DNA of 64,000 nucleotides from contig JAEVYU010000039.1 of assembly GCA_023392595.1 (NCBI GenBank), positions 49,408-113,407 of the forward strand, written 5' to 3'. This document shows, in pieces, positions 43,656 to 52,795 of this stretch (positions are counted from its first letter, which is position 1; each line of letters starts with the position of its first letter). The position numbers were made by a program, and so were the translations under genes. Source of the DNA: Bacillota bacterium (GTDB taxonomy: Bacteria; Bacillota; UBA4882; UBA8346). The notes below the pieces were generated by a model. The model had not been told where the DNA came from. It was given only the letters and a program-made list of their open reading frames with translations, and made no database searches.

Positions 43656-44123
43656 ATGTCGTTACCATTTGTTTTAGATTATATCGGTAGGGTGCCGGAA
43701 CATGTCCAGTTACAGCAAATACTTCAGATGAACGATGAATCTGAAAAATATGGATTAACCTTAACAACGCAAGAGGCGCAAGAAATCATCGAAGCCCGAA
43801 GTCTTGCCCTTCAAAACTACGGCCGGGTTGAACTTGATTTGGATGCAGTTTGTAAATTAATCACCGCTTTTTGCAGCTCGCCTTTGATTAGTCAAGAAGA
43901 CTATGCCCTTACTCTTCGGGATCTTCTGGAATTGTTTTACTATTTGAAAAATGAAACGGATGACCATATTGGAGATGCTGAATTGATAAAAGAAATGAAA
44001 AATTACTTGCTGAATATTTGTGGCGGTTCATTGAAAATGTTTAAAGGCGCAGGAATTGAAAATCTTGTCAAAGATTTGAAGCAAAAGAAGTTGCAAGAAG
44101 ATTTAATTAAAGGAGCTGTCTGA
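43656..44123 (+). CDS. Uncharacterised protein (DUF6323-like)
   Basis: 155 residues, predicted soluble and mostly helical, no signal peptide. TLTTQEAQEIIEARSLALQNYGRVEL resembles the opening of proteins I recall as DUF6323, found paired with DUF6179 in clostridia. ATG 43656 has AGGAG nine bases upstream; the frame extends to 43554 only because it reads through the promoter. Cotranscribed with the next gene. Function unknown. Confidence 0.75.
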   Translation: MSLPFVLDYIGRVPEHVQLQQILQMNDESEKYGLTLTTQEAQEIIEARSLALQNYGRVELDLDAVCKLITAFCSSPLISQEDYALTLRDLLELFYYLKNETDDHIGDAELIKEMKNYLLNICGGSLKMFKGAGIENLVKDLKQKKLQEDLIKGAV

Positions 44124-44125
44124 TA

Positions 44126-45541
44126 TTGGGAAATTTAACCGCGCTAAGCCAAGCATCACTCCGCCCTGAAAACTTAAATCAATATCGCTATACACTTTCT
44201 TTACTTCAGGAAGGAATCCGGATTGGGGTTTTGGATGAGCCTACGATCAACCATATCCAAATTGAAATTGCTTCAATCTTAAAAGATTTAATCCGGCGTT
44301 ATACCAAAGGGGAAAGTAGCTCCGTCAGGACCGAAACCGCGGAAAAACTGATGAATTCTGTTTTTTATGCCCTTGATGCCTACATGACCAGTTTTAATGA
44401 TCCGGAGCAGTCGCTCGCTTGCCTGAAAACTGAAAGTATCCTCAAAATATATGAAAAGGGAATTCGGCTGATCACTTTATGCATGGCGGATGCTAAAATG
44501 CTTTACCGGGAAATTCGGCAAAAAAAGCTTGATGTTCCGTTTGAGGTTTATAATACATCCATTGACGAAGCTTTACCTGGCTTTTTTAAAAATTACGGGA
44601 TCGTCTTTGAGGCCCATGATACTGCATGTGTCTTGGATTATCCATTGGTGTTTGACGATATGAACCGGCAAGGCGTTTATTATATACGGAATTACCTTGC
44701 AAATTTATCAACCGAGACTGAGTTTTGTCGTCTTTTTAATAAGGAAGATATCTTGAAGCTATTTATCAATTACGGGCGCCTTTATCGCATCGATTTTCAG
44801 AAAACGCCCCTCAATATTTTTGAAGTCATCATCAATAATACATTTTTTTCCGTTCTAGCGGGAAATCACGGCAGCCGGCTGGATATTTCCTTATCTGAAG
44901 CCGAATTTCTCCGGAGCCGGTTGGGGAAGAAAAAACCTGCGGAGCTGAGTTTGCAGGTTGATGAAGCTTTTGCCAAGATTATGGCGGACCTCCAAATCAA
45001 TGGAATCAAGCTTCGAAATTATCTTGCTCGCTATCAGCGATTGTTTTACCCGCGCTTGTTAAATGCCGTTAAAAACGACAGCTTACTCCATATGATTGTG
45101 ACAAAGACTGATCCAGAATCCGAAACGGGCAGCATTGCTTTTCAGACCGGAAGTAAAATGGATGAATTAAGCTTTGAAATTTTAATCCAACACCTCATGG
45201 CGATGTCGGATATTGGGGAAAAAATCGATCAGATCGTTTCCAATGTTCACTCCGTGGAAGATTTTATGGATTTGTTTCAAGCGGATTGCCTCTATGGGGA
45301 TGAATTTGGACAATTATTTAACGTTTTGGGCGATGTCGAACTCGCTGTTTTGGGAAAAGTGGTGTTTTTTGATGAACTCCGTGACGAACACCTGGACTTG
45401 TCTGTATCATCTAAAAATAAAAAGCAATTTGACAAGGAATGGCAATCGCAATATTGCCGCTTTATTCAAAATCTAAATCAAGACCGGATAAACACGATTG
45501 AAGGATTGATTATCCGGTTCAGTCATGAAACAGAATGGTAA
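44126..45541 (+). CDS. Uncharacterised protein (DUF6179-like)
   Basis: 471 residues, soluble, helical, no transmembrane segment. TTG start with AAAGGAG upstream, two bases after the previous stop. FEVYNTSIDEALPGFFKNYG and LDYPLVFDD are prominent but belong to no family of known activity that I recognise; I associate this size and pairing with DUF6179. The constitutive consensus promoter suggests high expression. Function unknown. Confidence 0.72.
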   Translation: MGNLTALSQASLRPENLNQYRYTLSLLQEGIRIGVLDEPTINHIQIEIASILKDLIRRYTKGESSSVRTETAEKLMNSVFYALDAYMTSFNDPEQSLACLKTESILKIYEKGIRLITLCMADAKMLYREIRQKKLDVPFEVYNTSIDEALPGFFKNYGIVFEAHDTACVLDYPLVFDDMNRQGVYYIRNYLANLSTETEFCRLFNKEDILKLFINYGRLYRIDFQKTPLNIFEVIINNTFFSVLAGNHGSRLDISLSEAEFLRSRLGKKKPAELSLQVDEAFAKIMADLQINGIKLRNYLARYQRLFYPRLLNAVKNDSLLHMIVTKTDPESETGSIAFQTGSKMDELSFEILIQHLMAMSDIGEKIDQIVSNVHSVEDFMDLFQADCLYGDEFGQLFNVLGDVELAVLGKVVFFDELRDEHLDLSVSSKNKKQFDKEWQSQYCRFIQNLNQDRINTIEGLIIRFSHETEW

Positions 45542-45670
45542 AATATCAGTACCGGCTGTCTACCATCGAATCGATGCAGCTACAAATCATTCTAAACCCA
45601 ATCGTCAGAATGGAAACGGCTCGATTGATGGTATAGCCGAGCAATTAAGCAACTAAAGAGGATATCAATC

Positions 45671-48400
45671 GTGCAAAGCTATGGTTTTGACTGGCAAATA
45701 AAAAGACTTATTTCAATCATAACCGTTGGCGGTTTTTTGTTTTGTTTTCCAGGGGTCACCAGCGGGGAGAGCATTCCGCCGGAAGGCATAGGGAGTATCC
45801 AATGGCAAAGTGAAGTAACTTTTGCCCCCAATGCAACCTATCATAAATATGTAGCGGAAAATCGATCCGAAGGAATCGAGCGAGGCTTTACCATTCAATT
45901 CAAACCTTCCGATCATCAATTGAAAATGATTGCCACATATGGGGAGGGGTTATACGGAGGGGACACTCTCAGCCAATTCATTCGCCATGTAGAAGCTGAA
46001 GGTTATGTCGTTTTTGGCGGAATCAATGCCGATGGCTTCAATATCAATACGGGCGTCCCCGATGGGCCGATGATTCATGACGGTCGGTTGGTAGCCTATC
46101 CCAATCAAGACTTTTGCATCGGGTTTACCCGGAGTGGGGAGGTTGTCGCCGGGAACCTGCGGGTAAATTTTTATGTAAAGTTACCCTCGGGAGATTTGAG
46201 AGTTCCCCATTTCAACGCCGACATGGGGGAATCGGGCGGCTATCTTTTCAGCCGTGAGTTTGGCGATTCAACTAAGAACAAAATTTATCCGAGCTATCAT
46301 GTAATTTGCGATATTATTTCCGGTAAACAAGCCCTCGGGCAAACGATGACGCTGAAAGTATCCGCTATTTGCGACGGGGCTTCCGGCGCGGAAAGCGATA
46401 TCCCGATTGGAGAAAATCAAATGGTGCTCGCCATGGCCAAAACCGATGGCAATCAGGAGGATATTGCCGCTTTGAAGGGGCTCGTTATCGGTGATACATT
46501 GAATTTGGAAATTCGCGATGAAATTGGCGCCGCCGAGGGCAAAAGCATTTGGCCTGCGGTACAGGAAGCTATCGGCACCCTATCGGTTATCCTTCAGGAT
46601 GGGAAAGTGGTTACCACGGATACCAATGTCCATCCCCGTACTTGTCTGGGTGTTAAACCGGACGGAACCGTCGTTCTTTTTGTGTTGGACGGACGGAGGC
46701 CCGGCTATAGCATGGGCTTAAATTTGCCTGATACCGCCGAGTTTTTGCGTCAGCAGGGATGTGTGAGCGCAGTGAATCTGGACGGGGGAGGATCGTCGAC
46801 GATCGCGGTCAGAAAGCCCGGGGAATCGGAATTGACGATTGTAAATCAGCCCTCCGACGGGAAAGAGCGGCCGGACGGCAATGCCTGGATTTTGGTATCC
46901 GCCGTGGAAAGTGCGCCCGCGCATGCGCGCGTGCGGGACGGCAAATTAGCCCACTTGCATATGAATCCCCCCAATTCATTGATTCTGGCGGGCGCTGCTT
47001 TGGAATTTAATGTTCTGGGGACGGATGATGCCTATATGCCGGTTACTATTCCCGATCCGCCCGTTTGGAGCACGAAAGGAAAGGTTGGTTCCATTGATCA
47101 AAACGGGAAGTTTATCGCAGCGGGGGAAGCAGCTACGGGAAGGATTATCGTAAAGTCAGGGCGGCGGAGCGCATTGGCGCAAATCAAGGTGGTTAGGGAT
47201 ATTGATTTTCATTTCAATATTTCCAGTTTAGCGGCTGATTCGGGTTCATCCCACCTCATGACGATCGAAGCTACAGCCGGCATATTTCCGGTTGTTTGCC
47301 AGAATACTCAATTTACCTGGAGCGTTACCGGGAATATCGGCGTCATTGATCAAAACGGACTTTTTACGGCGGCGTCCGGTTCGGGCTTTGCGGGAACCAT
47401 TATCGCCGCCTACGGAGGGAGAAGTTGTGAAATCCCGGTATCTGTGGGAAAACTGCCGGTGGTGATTGAAGATTTCGAGGATGGCGTTACCGGCTGGAAA
47501 GCCACCCGGACCAAAATTGCCCCGGGCGACCTTGAAATGAGTGAAGAAACCGCTGAACCTTATGTTATGTTCGGTAAAAAGTCTTTAAAGCTTGAATACA
47601 ATATGACCGTCGGCTTATCCGGAACCGCCGGTTGTTTTCTGAAAGCGGATCCCCTGATTCAAATCGACGGCTACCCAACAGCCATCGGAATGTGGGTCTA
47701 CGGCGACGGTAAGGGCCATTGGCTCCGCGGAATGTTTCAGGATGGAACGGGGACCAAATTTGATGTGGATTTTACACCGAGAAACGAGGGCGTTGATTGG
47801 ATGGGCTGGAAATATGTAGAAGCAGCCATCCCCCAGGATAAGATGTTACCACTTTATATTTATACTCCGGTGCGTTATATCGAAACCGACAATCATAAAA
47901 AATCCGCCGGAATCCTCTACATTGACAATATTCGCTTGCTATACGGCTATAAAAATGATGATCTTGCTCCTCCGGTTATTGAGGATATCACACCGACAGA
48001 CGGCACCACCTTGACCGGTTATACCAACATCCGGGTGGCTGTTTCCGATGGGGACAGCGGGCTTGATCCGGAGCGGATCAAGTTTTATGTGGATGAGGTT
48101 CAGAAAGATGATTATATTTATAATCAAAAAGCCGGCAATATCCAATGGAATACCAAAGGGCTGTCGGAGGGGAAACATCAATTCACCTTGAAGGTCCGTG
48201 ATAATTTCGGCAATCAAACCGAAGCGTCCTGGTATTATACATGGAAAACCGAAGAACTCCAGGCAGTGCCGGATGACGGCTCCCCAACCGGAGCTACGCA
48301 GGCTGCGGCGGCTGAGAGTTCATCGACTGAAGAAATCCAAACAACACCCAATGAGACTTTACCGTCTGGAAAAAAGGATAATGAACCGGATTTGAATTGA
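45671..48400 (+). CDS. Exported phosphodiester glycosidase (NAGPA-domain) protein
   Basis: 909 residues with a signal peptide (RLISIITVGGFLFCFPGVTSG). The NAGPA/phosphodiester-glycosidase domain spans about 60-415: INADGFNIN, HPRTCLGVKPDG and AVNLDGGGSSTIAV are its conserved segments. Two Ig-like segments follow (WSTKGKVGSIDQNGKF and WSVTGNIGVIDQNGLF), then a carbohydrate-binding-like module (about 600-755), a further Ig-like domain (VAVSDGDSGLDPERIKFYVD) and an acidic low-complexity tail. It may remove sugar-phosphodiester decorations from surface polymers. Substrate unknown. GTG start. Confidence 0.87.
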   Translation: MQSYGFDWQIKRLISIITVGGFLFCFPGVTSGESIPPEGIGSIQWQSEVTFAPNATYHKYVAENRSEGIERGFTIQFKPSDHQLKMIATYGEGLYGGDTLSQFIRHVEAEGYVVFGGINADGFNINTGVPDGPMIHDGRLVAYPNQDFCIGFTRSGEVVAGNLRVNFYVKLPSGDLRVPHFNADMGESGGYLFSREFGDSTKNKIYPSYHVICDIISGKQALGQTMTLKVSAICDGASGAESDIPIGENQMVLAMAKTDGNQEDIAALKGLVIGDTLNLEIRDEIGAAEGKSIWPAVQEAIGTLSVILQDGKVVTTDTNVHPRTCLGVKPDGTVVLFVLDGRRPGYSMGLNLPDTAEFLRQQGCVSAVNLDGGGSSTIAVRKPGESELTIVNQPSDGKERPDGNAWILVSAVESAPAHARVRDGKLAHLHMNPPNSLILAGAALEFNVLGTDDAYMPVTIPDPPVWSTKGKVGSIDQNGKFIAAGEAATGRIIVKSGRRSALAQIKVVRDIDFHFNISSLAADSGSSHLMTIEATAGIFPVVCQNTQFTWSVTGNIGVIDQNGLFTAASGSGFAGTIIAAYGGRSCEIPVSVGKLPVVIEDFEDGVTGWKATRTKIAPGDLEMSEETAEPYVMFGKKSLKLEYNMTVGLSGTAGCFLKADPLIQIDGYPTAIGMWVYGDGKGHWLRGMFQDGTGTKFDVDFTPRNEGVDWMGWKYVEAAIPQDKMLPLYIYTPVRYIETDNHKKSAGILYIDNIRLLYGYKNDDLAPPVIEDITPTDGTTLTGYTNIRVAVSDGDSGLDPERIKFYVDEVQKDDYIYNQKAGNIQWNTKGLSEGKHQFTLKVRDNFGNQTEASWYYTWKTEELQAVPDDGSPTGATQAAAAESSSTEEIQTTPNETLPSGKKDNEPDLN

Positions 48401-48428
48401 TTTTTTGGAAGACGTCTCAATCGAATTC

Positions 48429-48455
48429 GCCACAGAGACACGGAGACACAGAGAA
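48429..48455. repeat. Isolated copy of a GCCACAGAGACAC end repeat
   Basis: GCCACAGAGACACGGAGACACAGAGAA resembles the left end of the inverted-repeat element at 57992-58146. No partner arm is seen nearby, so it may be a remnant. It begins the 1.4-kb non-coding stretch 48401-49830. Confidence 0.55.
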
Positions 48456-48482
48456 ACCTTTGCGTCGATCCTTTGAATCACC

Positions 48483-48810
48483 GAAAGAATCATTTTTACC
48501 GCGGAAAGAATCCTTTGAGGGGCGGAAAGCATCCTTTGAATGAGTCAAGGGATGCTTTCCGTTACGGAAATGATCATTTTTGCGACGGAAAGGATGCTTT
48601 CAGCGGGAGAAAGGATTATTTTTGTCACGGAAAGGATCCTTTTTGGAGGGAAAAGGACCGCTCGGAAGAAGAAAAGGATCTTTTTTGAAGTTGGATCGAC
48701 CTTTTGAAGGACTGAAAGGACTTTTTATGGGAAGAATGGATCGATTCGGTTACGGAAATGATCCTTTGGGTGACTCCCTCGGTCCTCCGAAGGAGAAATT
48801 TGATCATTTC
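48483..48810. repeat. 21-bp minisatellite with palindromic core
   Basis: About fourteen imperfect units spaced almost exactly 21 bases apart, starting at 48483, 48504, 48525, 48546, 48567, 48588, 48609, 48630, 48651, 48672, 48693 and 48714 and then decaying. The unit core approximates GAAAGGATCCTTTTTG, whose AAAGGATCCTTT is a perfect palindrome. Since 21 is a multiple of three, heptad-repeat reading frames appear on both strands, but none has a ribosome site. Confidence 0.8.
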
Positions 48811-48932
48811 CGCCACTCAAACGATTTCATGAACGGGAAAAAGGGTTTTTTTCGAAAAAAAAGGATCATTTCCATAAATAATCAATCTTCTTTGAAAAGA
48901 AGAAATCATTTTTCGAAGAGAAATGTTTTGAG

Positions 48933-49050
48933 GATAAAATAAATATTTTGAATGCTGGACCACGCATGGTTAAATTGTACTGCGGGCCTAACGAAAAGAA
49001 CTGAAACGGGATGAACAGGATTTTATGGATTGACAGGATTTTTTAGAACT
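48933..49050. repeat. Direct repeat copy 1 (AACGGGATGAACAGG family)
   Basis: Shares with 49177-49280 a leading AATAAATATTTTGA block and a 37-base identical core (48995-49031, 49229-49265). A region at about 49085-49122 is an imperfect inverted version built from similar 12-base GGATT-type words. Confidence 0.75.
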
Positions 49051-49176
49051 GTTTTTTCAGTCTAAATTACCAGGTTTTAATCTTGTAAATCTCGTGAATC
49101 CCGTAAATCCTATCTCCGTTAACTTTTCTTAGGCAATTTTCAATGTCGGATCTGCGCCAAGGCCCTCACCCTATCG

Positions 49177-49280
49177 GATAGAATAAATATTTTGACTGCC
49201 TGACCGCTAAACTCCGCAGGTCTAAGGGAAAGAACTGAAACGGGATGAACAGGATTTTATGGATTAACGGGATTTTTTTA
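49177..49280. repeat. Direct repeat copy 2 (AACGGGATGAACAGG family)
   Basis: Second copy of the repeat at 48933-49050, about 245 bases downstream. The middle segments differ, the core at 49229-49265 is identical. Confidence 0.75.
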
Positions 49281-49564
49281 AGACCCCATAAATAATCCGG
49301 AAATCCGCTATGGGGAAGGCAAATGGGGTAAATGCTTTTCGTCGGTTTGGTCCACTGCGGTTAAAACCCGCGGCTGAGTGATGAAAAGCGTTCCCGAGCC
49401 CGGATTTTCCGGGCTCGGTGATGCTTTGGAGTTATCAGCCGGGAATTTATCAGGAATAATGCTTCGAAAATTTTTAAACCATCTACATATCAACCTCTAT
49501 GGTTATCAATACAAAATCGATACACTTTTTTCGGAAAAATGTGATAATATGGTAATGGGTAAAT

Positions 49565-49587
49565 GCGGGATTCCAAAGGAATCCCGC
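49565..49587. repeat. Perfect hairpin GCGGGATTCC/GGAATCCCGC
   Basis: Ten-base-pair perfect stem with an AAA loop. It is followed by ATCCCGTCGGAGTCCCGAT, a partial echo. The words GGGATTCCAAAGG recur in the hairpin elements at 62570 and 63104. Confidence 0.6.
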
Positions 49588-49627
49588 CGAAATCCCGTCG
49601 GAGTCCCGATTTAGGACAGAAATACAC

Positions 49628-49659
49628 AACGCTGCGGTTAGAGACCGGGGCGTTTTTTT
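49628..49659 (+). terminator. Possible terminator upstream of the gsp operon
   Basis: AACGC-tgc-GG and CC-gg-GGCGTT arms with a T-run (seven T). It closes the repeat-rich gap before the gsp promoter. Confidence 0.5.
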
Positions 49660-49754
49660 GACGGCTTTTTGTTTGTCCGCGGGAGAACTGAATTTGGTCC
49701 TGAAAAGGTAAAAAAAATAATTTTAAACAAATCTCCAAACAAGAAGGGGTTTCA

Positions 49755-49784
49755 TTGACAATTTTTAGCAGGAGATTTTATATA
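49755..49784 (+). promoter_or_regulatory. Sigma-A promoter of the gsp operon
   Basis: TTGACA, 18-base spacer, TATATA (or TTATAT at 17). Predicted start near 49791, giving a 40-base leader to gspE. Confidence 0.75.
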
Positions 49785-49830
49785 TGCCCCGAAATTATAA
49801 AAATTGAAAACATTTAATTTGGAGTATTTT

Positions 49831-51519
49831 ATGGAATTGTTGGGACAAGTCCTGATAAAGCAGGGATATATTTCCGAGGACCAGTTGGCGGAAGGGCTGG
49901 AAAAGCAAGGGGAATTCGCTTTGCCCCTTGGTAAAACATTACTCAAGATTGGAACCATCCAAGGGGAACAGCTGGCGAAAGCTCTAAGCATTCAACTCCA
50001 AATCCCTTACGGCAATCCGATGGAGTTTGGCGTTGAGCCCGAAACCATCGGCCTCCTCACTTCCCGCCAGGCCGAGAAGTATCAGGTTATTCCGGTAAAA
50101 CTCGAGGGAAACCGGGTTACTTTGGCAACTTCCGAACCGCTGGATTTGGCTGTCTTGGATCAATTGCGGGAAATCCTTCCCTATAAAATAAAACTGATGG
50201 CGGCTTCGATGGATCGTATCAAAGAGGCGCTGGAAAAATATTATGGTTCTTCTCTGGACTCGGTGGCCGCGGTTTTGGAGGATTTAAACGAATCCGAACT
50301 TAGCCAGTATCAAAACTCCTCCGGAACCATCGAGACCAGTTCCATTGTTCCGGAAAATATGGCCAACGAGGCCCCCATTATCCGGCTGGTCAATACCATC
50401 ATTACCGGCGCCGTGAAAGCGGGGGCCAGCGACATTCACTTGGAACCTTTTGAAGATGAAATCAAAGTCCGTTACCGGATTGACGGGGTTTTGCAGGAGG
50501 CGATTCCGCCGCCTAAAAATCTTTTTTTGGCCGTCATTTCCAGAATTAAATTAATGGCCGGAATGGATATTACCGAACGGCGGATTCCCCAGGACGGACG
50601 GATCCGGGTTCGGATCAATAACCGCGATTTGGACTTGCGGGTGGCGGTGGCGCCTACCCTGTACGGGGAATCGGCGGTCCTGAGAATTTTGAACCGGGAA
50701 AGCATCATGCTGGGGCTCAATCAATTAGGATTATCCAACCGCAATGTGGCTTTGTTCTCCAACTTGATCCGCAAACCCCACGGGATGATTTTGGTCACCG
50801 GGCCGACCGGCAGCGGCAAAACCACCACTTTATATGCGGCATTGCAACTGCTGAACGAATCAACCCGGAAGATCATCACCATCGAAGATCCCATTGAGTA
50901 TCAACTTAAAGGGATTAACCAGATGCAGGTCAATGCCAAGTTGGATTTTACATTTGCCCAGGGACTCAGAACCATTGTGCGTCTTGATCCGGATGTAATT
51001 TTAGTTGGAGAAATCCGGGACCGTGAAACTGCGGAGGTTGCCATCCAATCTGCCCTCACCGGCCATTTGGTATTTGCCACCCTTCACACCAACGATGCCT
51101 CCTCCGCTTTTACCCGGCTGGTTGATATGGGGGTTGAGGAGTTCCTGGTGGCTTCAACCGTTTGCGGAGTGTTGGCCCAAAGGCTGGTACGGAAGATCTG
51201 TCCCAAATGCAGCGCACCCTATGAACCGATTCCACAGGAGCTTGAGATGTTAGGCAACGGTGATAACGGGATTCGGTTCATTAAAGGAAAAGGTTGTGAC
51301 TATTGCAATTCCATCGGTTACCGCGGACAAATCGGCCTTTTTGAAATGCTGGTCGGCAATGAGGAAATTGAACGGCTGGTGATGGAGCGTTCGAATTCCG
51401 GCAGGATTAGAGAAGCCGCCACCAGACTGGGAATGGCGACCCTGCGGGATGACGGGATTGTCAAAGTGAAAGAGGGGACAACCACTCTCAGCGAAGTTTT
51501 ACGGGTAACCCGGGAATAA
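49831..51519 (+). CDS. gspE: Type II secretion / pilus assembly ATPase GspE
   Basis: 562 residues. N-terminal GspE-N (MshEN-like) domain about 1-150 with EDQLAEGLEKQ. The ATPase has Walker A GPTGSGKTTTLYA, the Asp box IITIEDPIEYQ, Walker B LDPDVILVGEIRD and the His box TGHLVFATLHTND, plus a zinc CxxC pair (CPKC, CDYC). Start ATG 49831 has TTGGAG seven bases upstream; TTG 49804 lacks a site. It powers pseudopilus assembly and heads a nine-gene operon. Confidence 0.95.
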   Translation: MELLGQVLIKQGYISEDQLAEGLEKQGEFALPLGKTLLKIGTIQGEQLAKALSIQLQIPYGNPMEFGVEPETIGLLTSRQAEKYQVIPVKLEGNRVTLATSEPLDLAVLDQLREILPYKIKLMAASMDRIKEALEKYYGSSLDSVAAVLEDLNESELSQYQNSSGTIETSSIVPENMANEAPIIRLVNTIITGAVKAGASDIHLEPFEDEIKVRYRIDGVLQEAIPPPKNLFLAVISRIKLMAGMDITERRIPQDGRIRVRINNRDLDLRVAVAPTLYGESAVLRILNRESIMLGLNQLGLSNRNVALFSNLIRKPHGMILVTGPTGSGKTTTLYAALQLLNESTRKIITIEDPIEYQLKGINQMQVNAKLDFTFAQGLRTIVRLDPDVILVGEIRDRETAEVAIQSALTGHLVFATLHTNDASSAFTRLVDMGVEEFLVASTVCGVLAQRLVRKICPKCSAPYEPIPQELEMLGNGDNGIRFIKGKGCDYCNSIGYRGQIGLFEMLVGNEEIERLVMERSNSGRIREAATRLGMATLRDDGIVKVKEGTTTLSEVLRVTRE

Positions 51520-51558
51520 TTGAGGCGTTTTTACGATTTTACTTTGAGGTGTGAATGA

Positions 51559-52767
51559 ATGCAATTTCAATACAAGGCCGCCGACACTACGGGAAAAATT
51601 GAATTTGGCCGGGAAGAAGCGGAATCCAAGGAGCTCTTGATTTCCCATCTGAAAGCCCAGGGTAAATTTTTGCTGGAAATCAAGGAAGCGCCGGAGATAT
51701 TTTCCCTCCAAAAACAACGGATGAGGTTTTCCAGACAGGAACGGCTTACCTTTACCCAGCAATTGGCGGGTTTATTGGAGGCCGGGATCCCTTTGGAAAG
51801 GGCCTTGGGAATATTAAGTAAATTGAAATTCAGTCCCAATATCGGGAATACCGTGGTCCAACTGCGCCGCTCCCTGCAGGAAGGTCTTTCTTTTACAATG
51901 GCTTTGGAGCGTTTCCCTGATTTTTTTCCGGAATTTTATGTTAATATGGTAAGGGCCGGGGAAGCGGGCGGAATTTTACCGGAGGTCTTAAAGCGGTTAG
52001 CCAAATACCTGGAGGAGGAGATTAGCCTCCGGCGTTTCATCGTTAGCAGTCTGTTTTACCCGATGATCTTGGCGGTTTCAAGTTTGGCGGCGATTTTGTT
52101 TTATGTTGCCGTGGTGATTCCCAAATTTCAATCGGTCTTTCAAGGGATGGACACGGATTTGCCCGCGGTAACCAAAGCCGTCATGATTTTCGGGGAATGT
52201 CTGGATAATTACTGGTGGCTGGCTTTGCTCGTTATCGGCGCTGCAGTTGTATGGTGGCTGAAGGAAGCGAACACCCCCGGCGGCAAGTTGAGGATCGATA
52301 CCGTCAAATTAAAAATCCCCTGGATCGGTCCGATCTTGGAAAAGATTGCCATCACCAAAATGGCCTTCTCCTTGAGTTTGCTTTACAGCAGTGGGGTATC
52401 TCTTTTAAATGGCCTGGCGATTGCCGGCAAAATCATGGGAAACGCCTGTTTGAACCAGGCCCTTAAAAAGGTCGAAGAAGAGGTCAAACAGGGGAACACC
52501 TTGGCCAAGGGCATGGCGGCCCAGGGCGTGTTCCCGGTGTTAGCCGTGGAAATGATCGGTGTCGGGGAAGAAAGCGGCAATCTCGGGACCATGCTGGAGC
52601 AAGTCGCCACAAGCTACGATAATGATGTGAAACATTCTTTGAGCATCTTCATGTCATTATTTGAGCCCTTATTAATCTTTTTAATGGTCGGAGTCATCGG
52701 TATTCTAGCGGTAGCCATTTTGCTGCCGGTGATCAATATGAATTCCCAAATGGATGGAATGGGTTAA
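51559..52767 (+). CDS. gspF: Inner-membrane platform protein GspF
   Basis: 402 residues, the normal length. Two GspF domains (about 65-190 and 270-390), each with the FxxxLxxLLxxGxxLxxAL-type helix (FTQQLAGLLEAGIPLERALGIL, and AFSLSLLYSSGVSLLNGLAI), and three membrane segments. It couples GspE to the pseudopilus. It lies 39 bases after gspE. Confidence 0.95.
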   Translation: MQFQYKAADTTGKIEFGREEAESKELLISHLKAQGKFLLEIKEAPEIFSLQKQRMRFSRQERLTFTQQLAGLLEAGIPLERALGILSKLKFSPNIGNTVVQLRRSLQEGLSFTMALERFPDFFPEFYVNMVRAGEAGGILPEVLKRLAKYLEEEISLRRFIVSSLFYPMILAVSSLAAILFYVAVVIPKFQSVFQGMDTDLPAVTKAVMIFGECLDNYWWLALLVIGAAVVWWLKEANTPGGKLRIDTVKLKIPWIGPILEKIAITKMAFSLSLLYSSGVSLLNGLAIAGKIMGNACLNQALKKVEEEVKQGNTLAKGMAAQGVFPVLAVEMIGVGEESGNLGTMLEQVATSYDNDVKHSLSIFMSLFEPLLIFLMVGVIGILAVAILLPVINMNSQMDGMG

Positions 52768-52795
52768 AACGAGAGAATCAAAGGAGTGAAGGTTG

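Noticed and set aside
48483..48810. CRISPR array
   Set aside because: The repeats are contiguous 21-bp units that drift gradually, with no unique spacers and no cas genes.
48473..48942. Overlapping ORFs with heptad repeats (KDxFxxG, RKGSFLE) as genes
   Set aside because: They arise because the 21-bp tandem repeat is a multiple of three; there is no ribosome site and frames are open on both strands.
49378..49614. 78-residue ORF before the gsp operon
   Set aside because: No ribosome site, no recognisable motif, and it runs into the perfect hairpin at 49565.
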